This document shows, in pieces, positions 19,953 to 27,038 of a DNA stretch of 27,038 nucleotides (the first letter of the stretch is position 1; every line of letters begins with the position of its first letter). Location: positions 1 through 27,038 of the forward strand of contig LWCA01000449.1 of NCBI GenBank assembly GCA_001642005.1, written 5' to 3'. The position numbers and the translations under genes were made by a program. The notes below the pieces were generated by a model. The model was not told the origin of the DNA. It saw nothing but the letters and a program-made list of their open reading frames with translations, and did no database searches. This DNA comes from Intoshia linei (taxonomy: Eukaryota; Orthonectida; Rhopaluridae).

Positions 19953-22397
19953 ATGTTCATTTTAATTATTTTAATCATATTTATCGAGTTTATCAATGGT
20001 CAACTGATTTACGTGAATCCAACTGTTTTAATCAAAGATATCGGAGAGAATGCTCTATTTACTTGTGGGATTGAAAATGAGACATCATTTGGTGTGGTTA
20101 AACGAGAATTACAATGGATAGACACTCGATTAAAAGAAATTTTATCAACTTATCAGCGTGTCTACACCATGAAAAACATTGAACTAAACACGAATACTTT
20201 GTCACTTTTCTTTGAAGACATCAGAGCGACAGATAGCGGAAAATATACATGCATGTATTGGAATGGGAATGATAAAATTGAAAAAAGTGTACAATTGAAA
20301 ATATCTCGTAAAATTCGTTTTAACGATGTAGAATTGATACAAAACATTGTATTGCATAAAAGTAATTTGGTTAAATGTAGTGTTGAAGGAGATAAATCTC
20401 CTATTGTCAGTTGGCGAATAAATAACACTTTGATTGATAAAAATGATAATGATTATGTTATTGATCTACAAGGCTTAATTGTAAAAAATACCCAAAAATA
20501 TCATAATGGAATCTATCAATGTCGAGCAGTTTTAAGTGATTTATCAAATTATGATTACAAGAATATTAAAGTAAATGTAATTTGGCCACCATTTTTCAAA
20601 ATAAAATTGAGAAAAGAAATTTTGGTTCCAGAATACCAAAAAAAGTCTATAAAATGTGAAGCTGAAGGTGGGAACCCTCCACCGACTTATAAATTTCTTA
20701 GAAATGGCGTTCCAATAACAGAAATGTACCAAATCATGACTTCTGATACATTGAATGGTCTATTGAAAATTGAACATGCTCGATTAGAATTGACAGATAC
20801 TTATGAATGCGAAGCGTCAAATTTAGCAGGTGTAGCTATTCAAACGATACCTATTACAATTGGAATGATTCCGAGACCTAGAAGGATAGTAAACGCGACC
20901 GATTACATTGGCTCGACAATACACATTACTTGTCAAGTAAGATCCAATCCAGAACCCATAATGTTCATTGAAAAATGGCCATTGCACGATTCTGTTAAAT
21001 GGCTAGAAGACGATCGGTACCCAGCTAAAGAAGCGACATATTATGACACAATTATGGAATATATGCATAATAAAAACATTGAAGACTACAAGAACCCAAT
21101 TTTAAAGAACCAAAATACTTTATTGGTAGATAATAGAATTTCCGTGAAAGTTTTTAATTACAGCCTAACTCTCACAATCAATAACATCCAAATTACGGAC
21201 CAAGCAAACTATTCATGTATAGCTGTCAATGCAGCCGGATTGATGAGAGCTAATGTAAGTTTAAATGTATTACATGAACCTATTTTCAATTTAAACGCTT
21301 CAACCAAGAAAATTTACATCTGGTCAGGCTATACGCGCAATCTTAGTTGTATTTTTTCTGCAAACCCGGAAGGAAAAGTTGAATGGTATAGGTATGGAGT
21401 TAAATTATACCACGATGATATTTATTTGCCGACGCGCCATCGTTTTTTTCAAAACCACTGGTATTTACAAATATATGCCAAACATCGTCATGATGTAATT
21501 GGCAGAAATGATGTTTTTGGAACATATACCTGTCGAGCATTCAATAAAATTGGAACAAAGGAAATACAAATGAAAGTTATCAAAGGCTTAATTCCCAAAA
21601 CTCCGATAGGCGTCTTAATCAAACACATTACCCCTACTTCTGCAGTGGTTGAATTTAGGAATATTAATGAAACATTAGATAGACCCAAGAATTTGCATTA
21701 TCATATTCGTTATGCTAATAAAATTGTTCAAGTTGAAAATACACACAAAAACACACATGGGGTTGTTTTAAATAAATTAAATCCAAACAGCGATTACAAA
21801 TTACAAATCTACGCAGTAAATGAAGTTGGAAATGGTCCAACCTTGATTTCCACATTTAGAACCAAAAATTTTCAAATACCGTCAAATCCCAAAATTACGA
21901 AATTAATTACATTTAGTTTCATTAATGAAGTGACTTTATTTTTAAAAACTCCTGAAACAGGCGGGAAAAAAATTGTACTCTACGAAATTATTTTTAGAAA
22001 ACTAATGGATAATTTTAATATGTATTCATTTAATATATCAATTGAGTCTAATATTAAAAGTTTAGACTCTAAAACCTTTTCAGATTGGGTTTTGTTGAGG
22101 TTTGAAGAAGATGTTTCCATGTCGAGTCGGTTTATTGTTGTAACTGGTTTAGATGATAATTCTTTGTATGAGGTTGTTGTGTATGCCAAAAATTCAATTG
22201 GATATTCTGAACCAACATGTTGTTTGGTGGGAACCAATATAGAAGCATTTATTTATACTTTAAACAGTTGTATTTATCAAGAAAAAACATATACCCTTAA
22301 AAATAATGTTTTTTATTCTACCTACCAACTCAATAATTCCATTCAGGCTAGTATATCTATCCACGTGTCCTTGTTTTTTTTTTTCATTTTTGTTTGA
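19953..22397 (+). CDS. Fasciclin II/NCAM-like cell adhesion protein: 5 Ig + 2 FN3, probable GPI anchor, single exon (814 aa)
   Basis: A signal peptide (residues 1-16, MFILIILIIFIEFING) is followed by five Ig domains with cysteine pairs at about C38/C100, C142/C190, C235/C286, C327/C422 and C466/C527. They show the usual DSGKYTC, TDTYEC and QANYSC strands. Two fibronectin III domains follow (about 547-637 and 643-760), then a short linker and a terminal hydrophobic run (ISIHVSLFFFFIFV) with no cytoplasmic tail. That end fits GPI anchoring, with the Asn-Asn-Ser near 794-796 as a plausible attachment site. The 5 Ig + 2 FN3 order is that of fasciclin II and NCAM, surface proteins of neurons and muscle that act by homophilic adhesion. 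Ig4 is unusual, with about 95 residues between its cysteines because of an insertion around 345-400. The 2,445-bp frame has no intron. An AATAAA at about 22505 may end the transcript. Confidence 0.85.
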   Translation: MFILIILIIFIEFINGQLIYVNPTVLIKDIGENALFTCGIENETSFGVVKRELQWIDTRLKEILSTYQRVYTMKNIELNTNTLSLFFEDIRATDSGKYTCMYWNGNDKIEKSVQLKISRKIRFNDVELIQNIVLHKSNLVKCSVEGDKSPIVSWRINNTLIDKNDNDYVIDLQGLIVKNTQKYHNGIYQCRAVLSDLSNYDYKNIKVNVIWPPFFKIKLRKEILVPEYQKKSIKCEAEGGNPPPTYKFLRNGVPITEMYQIMTSDTLNGLLKIEHARLELTDTYECEASNLAGVAIQTIPITIGMIPRPRRIVNATDYIGSTIHITCQVRSNPEPIMFIEKWPLHDSVKWLEDDRYPAKEATYYDTIMEYMHNKNIEDYKNPILKNQNTLLVDNRISVKVFNYSLTLTINNIQITDQANYSCIAVNAAGLMRANVSLNVLHEPIFNLNASTKKIYIWSGYTRNLSCIFSANPEGKVEWYRYGVKLYHDDIYLPTRHRFFQNHWYLQIYAKHRHDVIGRNDVFGTYTCRAFNKIGTKEIQMKVIKGLIPKTPIGVLIKHITPTSAVVEFRNINETLDRPKNLHYHIRYANKIVQVENTHKNTHGVVLNKLNPNSDYKLQIYAVNEVGNGPTLISTFRTKNFQIPSNPKITKLITFSFINEVTLFLKTPETGGKKIVLYEIIFRKLMDNFNMYSFNISIESNIKSLDSKTFSDWVLLRFEEDVSMSSRFIVVTGLDDNSLYEVVVYAKNSIGYSEPTCCLVGTNIEAFIYTLNSCIYQEKTYTLKNNVFYSTYQLNNSIQASISIHVSLFFFFIFV

Positions 22398-23254
22398 AAG
22401 GGCATTGATTCTAATCTACATGTAAATATACATTAACTTTTTCAAAGTTGAAATGAAGGTTATCAATATTTGAAAAAAAGAGATTCAAATGTATCAATCA
22501 TATCAAAATAAATATTTTAAATGTCAATTAGTTATTATACTGAACACATTACTGATTTCAATTTAATTAAAGTTAAAAATATTAAAACTCCTTTAACATT
22601 TAATTCATGTTTCATTATCAATAATAAATACTGTAGTAAACAAATTAAACTGTTTTAGTTATTTTGTTATTAAACGTTTCAAATTAGCAGTTTAAATTAA
22701 AATAGCCTTGCACTGCATTGTAAAAATATTAAATTACGCCATGCATAGTCAATCTGTACAACCGCTAAAAGTTAGGGTTGCACTAGGTCGTTATAAGTAT
22801 CGACAAGTCGTTTTGTAGATTTGGAGTTAAATGCAAAATTATGTTACACTTGATTTACGAAATTTTTCTGGTTAAAATTGACCAGGGACAACTGTAAATT
22901 ATAGTTATTTGTTTTTGTTGATCATTTACGGCAAAAAAACTGTTTTTCTATGAATCAAATGCAGTCAACAACAACAATAAAAAAGTATACACAAAAAAAT
23001 ATTTTAATTTCATATTAATTTTTATTATGATCTCCCAAAGTGAGCCATGTGACCCAAAGGGGTTCCTGAAAAATCAAAGGGCATCAAAAAATTTTATATG
23101 TATATTTTTTAACGTACATAATAGGTGCATTTATTACTTAAAATTGATTATGAATTTAGTGAATATTAAAAATGTATAGTTAAACATTTAATATCAAATA
23201 TCTATGATGAATTTAAAAATAAGTCAATGGACTATTTTATTACTAATAAAATCG
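22398..23254. other. Non-coding region downstream of the Fas2-like gene
   Basis: AT-rich, starting with the probable 3' UTR. No coding frame was recognised. A stretch around 23027-23100 (CCCAAAGTGAGCCATGTGAC, GGGGTTCCTGAAAAATC) resembles the terminal regions of BED-type hAT elements and may belong to the relic that follows. Confidence 0.4.
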
Positions 23255-23281
23255 TCAAATATTCTTGATAAAGGACTTATT

Positions 23282-23450
23282 GCAAGTTATAGGGTTGCAC
23301 ATGTTATTGCTAAAAATGCTAATGCTAACCACACAGCTACAGAAAAAATAATTTACCTTCCTAAAAATTAATTCTAGATATTTTCCATAAGAATGTATCA
23401 AATAACTCCACTCAACGAAGAATAGATGAACATTTTTTTCAGAAATGTTA
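23282..23450 (+). pseudogene. Relic of a BED/ZBED-type hAT transposase N-terminal region
   Basis: The frame from 23282 reads ASYRVAHVIAKNANANHTAT then EKIIYLP and stops near 23371. A second piece at about 23383 reads HKNVSNNSTQRRIDEHF. The order A-S-Y-x-V-A-x-x-I-A-K, then a T-Q-R-R-I-D-E block, is characteristic of the region after the zinc finger in ZBED/SCAND3-like hAT proteins. The connecting region is deleted or frameshifted. Confidence 0.6.
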
Positions 23451-23500
23451 GAAACTTACACATAAGGATCCTTATTTTTGATAAGTTTGTTGATTACCTT

Positions 23501-23706
23501 CAGGGCAAATCCAAGAGGCTAGTTAATGGGGTGCGAGCGAAGCGAGCAATATAATTAACTTCGCCGAATTCGAAAAAAATTTTAGGGGCGTCTCTTTTAA
23601 TTTGATTTAAAGGTTGTTATACAATACTTTCCAAATTTGTATTTTAAAAAAATTTAAAATATTTTTTGTGCAACTGCACCTTTTGCACCCCTTGAATCCG
23701 CCTCTG
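23501..23706. mobile_element. hAT-like MITE (206 bp)
   Basis: The left end CAGGGCAAATCCAAGAGG and the right end (reverse complement CAGAGGCGGATTCAAGGGG) align with a one-base gap. Near the left end is a GC-rich near-palindrome GCGAGCGAAGCGAGC (about 23532-23546), unlike its surroundings. No convincing 8-bp duplication was found (attacctt versus aaaatatc). Confidence 0.55.
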
Positions 23707-25466
23707 AAAATATCCTTGAAAAATAAACTATTCTCATTGAAAATTTAACTGATGGATGGCTTCGATGACAGGAAAATGTAAGGGTTGTACTAATTAATTA
23801 AAGCAAAAGATACCACATTTAAAGACTCATTTACAATAAGTTATAATTGATTTACAAAATAATGAGGGTGCAAAATCTGCATATCGTTTCAGTTACTGTA
23901 AAATTTCTGATGTATAGTTGTGTTCATGTAATCAAAATAATTATAAAATTATTTAAGCACATTCAAGCGCAAGGTTCCCATTGATATTTTTTTAACAAAT
24001 AATTAATTTTGTTTCTATTTAATTTTTTCTATCTTGCGTCAATTATAAATTCATGGATTATATAGAATAATCGAAAAAATTTAAAATTGCTAAAATTCAT
24101 AACTATTTGTAAAAAATTATAATGGGACCATAGATTCGAAAAGGTTGAGAAAGCTTGATTTATATAACGGTCATTTGTCCATAAATAGCTGTTTATGTCA
24201 AAATATATGTGAAAATTTGATTAAAACTGAAAAAACGTATTATTAGTAGGACAAGTGTTAATTGTACTAAAAAAAATTAAAACTAGAATATTAATTTAAT
24301 TTACTGACTTGATAGCCTTTAAAAAAATTGATGATAATCTCAAAAAAGTGCTTTTTCACGACCAAAACCCATATTGCCCTTTTTCTAAAAAATGAAAATA
24401 GTCGTATAATTTTAATAACATTACAGCTGATACAGTTATATCCAGTGAACACACACAAAAATTTTTAATCTGACAAAGTGATGCCTTCACATTTAAAAAG
24501 TCACATTATTATCCATTTTTGCATTTCGAAACTATTTTATTTTTTTATTTAAAAATTTTTTTAATAATTAAAAAGGTACTACAATTAAAAAAAATTACTC
24601 TGATACAGCTTATTCCAGTTAATATAAATAAACATTTCAACCTCAGAAATCTACGCATTCCCGGTGTAAAATAATTTTTAATATATTATTAACCAATATT
24701 TTTTTAATTTTTATGTATTTCACAAGTGCTTAATTTATTAATAAGCATAATATTGGAATTATAATGATTGTAATTTTCTGATAATTAACATATCAAAATT
24801 AGCATTTATATCATTTTACTTGCTCTAATTATTAGTTTTAGATACATTAATATGCGATTTAAATATACAAAAAAAGTCGCGCAAGGTACATTTATACAAT
24901 TTTTTTAACTTTACAAAGGTTTACATTTAGCTTAGCGAGTTTGCAACATTACGATATAGTGAATACCTATTGTAAGTTCCGCCAAGTTAATTGTATATAT
25001 ACTATGTATAATACTGTTTAATTGTTACATGTCACAGTATAAAATATTGTTAAAAGCACTAACACATAGGTTAAATTTAGTCTCGTTTGCAATTGATAAA
25101 TAAGCTGTGGAATTTTGAATAAAATTCACAAGTCTGGATACTTTGAGCATAAAAGAAACACGAGATTAGTTGCAGCATGTTGGAAACAATGTGAAAACAT
25201 TGATACATATGAATGAATAGTTACATACTTGTGTTGACTTGCATTAATTAATAACAAAATTGATAATTTTAATCGGATAGTGACTATCGCATAAAAATAA
25301 ATTGTGACGGTATTTGGAAAATAAAATATTCTTACCATCATATTATAGCATCTCGAGCAACCTTGGATTTGAGTATTTACTTTATTGTTAATATTGAATC
25401 AACATTTTTTTATCAATATTTATTCTATTGGAATATTTTTCAGACAAGCCACGATAAAGATATAAC
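23707..25466. other. 1.8-kb repeat-rich intergenic region upstream of alpha-actinin
   Basis: Apart from the repeat at 24433-24660 no gene is recognised. A pyrimidine-rich tract ending TTTTTCAG at 25443 just before the alpha-actinin ATG could be an acceptor of a 5' UTR intron or of a leader, but no donor is identified. Confidence 0.4.
24433..24660. repeat. Two tandem copies of the repeat also present inverted at 8490-8592
   Basis: The first copy (24433-24535) begins CAGTTATATCCAGTGAAC and contains TCTGACAAAGTGATGCC. A more diverged second copy (about 24602-24660) begins CAGCTTATTCCAGTTAAT. Non-coding. Confidence 0.5.
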
Positions 25467-26204
25467 ATGTCAACTACAAATTCCAACGATCAAGAAGAAA
25501 AAGATTGGGATTTTAACGAGTATACAGATCAAAAATGGAAAGAACAGCAAAGAAAAGTTTTTATAACTACGTTAGTGTATAATAATTTTGTAGACATTTA
25601 CGAATTGGATAAATTCGCATCTTCGAAAATGCAGTACGCAAATTGAAGATATTTTTGACGAGTTAAAAGACGGAAGAAAGTTAATAAAGCTATTGGAAAT
25701 GCTTTCCAAAGATAAAATACCTACGCCCGATAAGGGGAAAATGAGATTACACATGATTGCTAATGTCAATAAAGCTCTACGATTTATAGCCAGTAAGGGT
25801 GTTAAATTGGTATCTATTGGAGCTGAAGGTAATGGGTTTTTAGCTTATCTAATTCCATCTAGAAATTGTGGATGGTAACCACAAATTAACCTTAGGAATG
25901 ATATGGACGGTCATTTTACGGTTTGCTATAGAAGATATCACAGTTGGAGGTTTTTAATAGTATTTCTTTTACGACTTAATTAGACGTCACCGCAAAGGCA
26001 GGACTGTTACTGTGGTGCCAACGACGTGCTGAACCATATAAAAACGTTAAGATAAACAATTTTACCACCAGGTTGATTTTTATATTTATTATTTATTTTT
26101 CAATTTTATTTTCATTTTACATTAGCTTTAAAGATGGTATGGCTTTTCTCGCTTTACTACATTCTCAAGATAAATCTAAATTTGAATATGAAAAATACAA
26201 AAAG
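25467..26204 (+). CDS. ACTN: Alpha-actinin, first five exons (N-terminal actin-binding domain), partial at the right edge
   Basis: Exons 25467-25556, 25594-25828, 25863-25949, 25984-26071 and 26126-26204 join in phase to 193 residues; introns are 37, 34, 34 and 54 bp. A short acidic N-terminus ([14 protein letters not shown]) precedes calponin-homology domain 1: [18 protein letters not shown], then [18 protein letters not shown], then [18 protein letters not shown]. Domain 2 starts [19 protein letters not shown] and continues [12 protein letters not shown]. This is the tandem-CH actin-binding domain of alpha-actinin, which crosslinks actin filaments at Z-discs, adhesion sites and the cell cortex. 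The spectrin repeats and EF hands must lie beyond the window. The next donor (AAG|GTAACA) at 26205 opens an intron of at least 834 bp. Retaining the first intron would break the protein before TFTNW, so the splice at 25557 is required. Confidence 0.95.
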
Positions 26205-27038
26205 GTAACAAAATGATAACTTTTTGTTCATAGATATTTTACATTATTGTTAATATATTGAGTGAACGTTTAATGATAATTTATTAAAATTTATTATAAT
26301 TCAATTTAAGGTTTACACGTTTGTATACGTGTAATCTAGTTACCTTGTATAGTATTAACGTTCACTTTAATTTGGTGTATCTTTTAACCTTAGTGTGTAC
26401 TAAAGTTAAAATTTCTTCTCCTATTTATCCTATTCTGACAAATTGTATAACTTGATTTTTATTTATTAATCAATATAAGGTACGTTAAAATTTTTACACT
26501 GAATATATTTATGGGGTTGACGAGTGTTTTAAAATTATAAATAACTTAAAAACACTTAAATCTCATTAACCATTTCACATAGTATTGATTATGTCAATAA
26601 ATGATATGTTGTTTGATGTCAGTGTTAATTTTTCTAAATATTGTCATTTTATATAACCATATTTCTTAATTATTCACACCACTTCTGTGTCAATATAAAT
26701 GATTTTATAAGGAAATTTTGGATATTGTTGATGCTAGTTCAACAAAACTATAATTTTTCTTCTAAAAGGTTGTATTTTCTTTCTAATAAACTTGAACTCA
26801 CAAATATTTACATTTTTTTATAAGACATTGATCGAAGTTACAATATACAACTATTTCCATTCTACACATTGATTATAATCGTATTTATGATTGTCATTTT
26901 ATATCTCGCCCTCCATGATATGATATACGTTTTTTTGATTGGAAAAAAGTGTCTTATAATTTCAATTTATCTTAACTTACAAAGAGGACCTAGCTCTGCC
27001 GAGGGCACATTTTTATTATACTTAAAAAATAAATTCAC
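26205..27038 (+). other. Start of a long alpha-actinin intron
   Basis: No frame here encodes the expected continuation of CH domain 2. A 60-residue frame at 26641-26823 is AT-driven and has no domain. The intron runs off the right edge and is much longer than the four before it. Confidence 0.6.

Noticed and set aside
20162-22237. Several minus-strand frames of 62-88 residues.
   Set aside because: They are shadows of the Fas2-like gene with no domain content.
26641-26823. A 60-residue frame as a possible alpha-actinin exon.
   Set aside because: It does not encode the expected continuation of CH domain 2, and its composition is AT-driven.

Overview
The window looks like nuclear DNA of an AT-rich animal. 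The coding genes are split by very small spliceosomal introns, mostly 32-41 bp and almost all GT-AG. One gene is a neural-type Ig/FN3 adhesion molecule, and the gaps hold decayed pogo/Tigger, Tc1/mariner (DD37E-type) and hAT elements. The tiny introns together with a bilaterian-type gene set would suit a reduced or parasitic spiralian such as an orthonectid, but that is a guess. No rRNA, tRNA, CRISPR or bacterial operon signal was seen. Exon joins below were worked out by hand from reading frame, phase, splice sites and recalled family patterns; no search was run.

Layout. 1-2365: the 3' end of an SLC16-type transporter gene (last exon 2208-2365), whose last intron carries a deleted pogo/Tigger element and a pogo-type MITE. 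2526-4484: a complete SLC16-like transporter in three exons (430 aa). 4840-7326: a nest of transposons: a pogo-type MITE, split by a DD37E-type mariner relic, itself apparently split by a hAT-like MITE. 7921-8307: a MITE. 8907-10034: a third SLC16-like copy that keeps only its N-terminal half. 10494-12949 (+): DPH2 (diphthamide synthesis, 5 exons, 484 aa). 12962-14772 (-): holocarboxylase synthetase HLCS (9 exons, 511 aa), tail to tail with DPH2 with only 12 bp between the stop codons. 15490-16232 (-): a decayed hAT transposase. 16747-17394 (-): an FCP/SCP-type phosphatase that appears broken, with an exon-like stretch upstream of it. 19953-22397 (+): an intronless 814-aa fasciclin II/NCAM-like protein, probably GPI-anchored. 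22398-25466: repeats and hAT debris. 25467-26204 (+): the first five exons of alpha-actinin, continuing past the right edge.

How the parts relate. There is no operon. The clear structural theme is a tandem SLC16 family in which one copy is intact and one is truncated. DPH2 acts on elongation factor 2, HLCS biotinylates carboxylases, alpha-actinin crosslinks actin and the Fas2-like protein mediates cell adhesion; they share a neighbourhood, not a pathway. The most unusual points are the HLCS intron without an AG acceptor combined with an altered biotin-loop motif, the half-length SLC16 copy, the single-exon Fas2-like gene among intron-rich neighbours, and the nested transposons.
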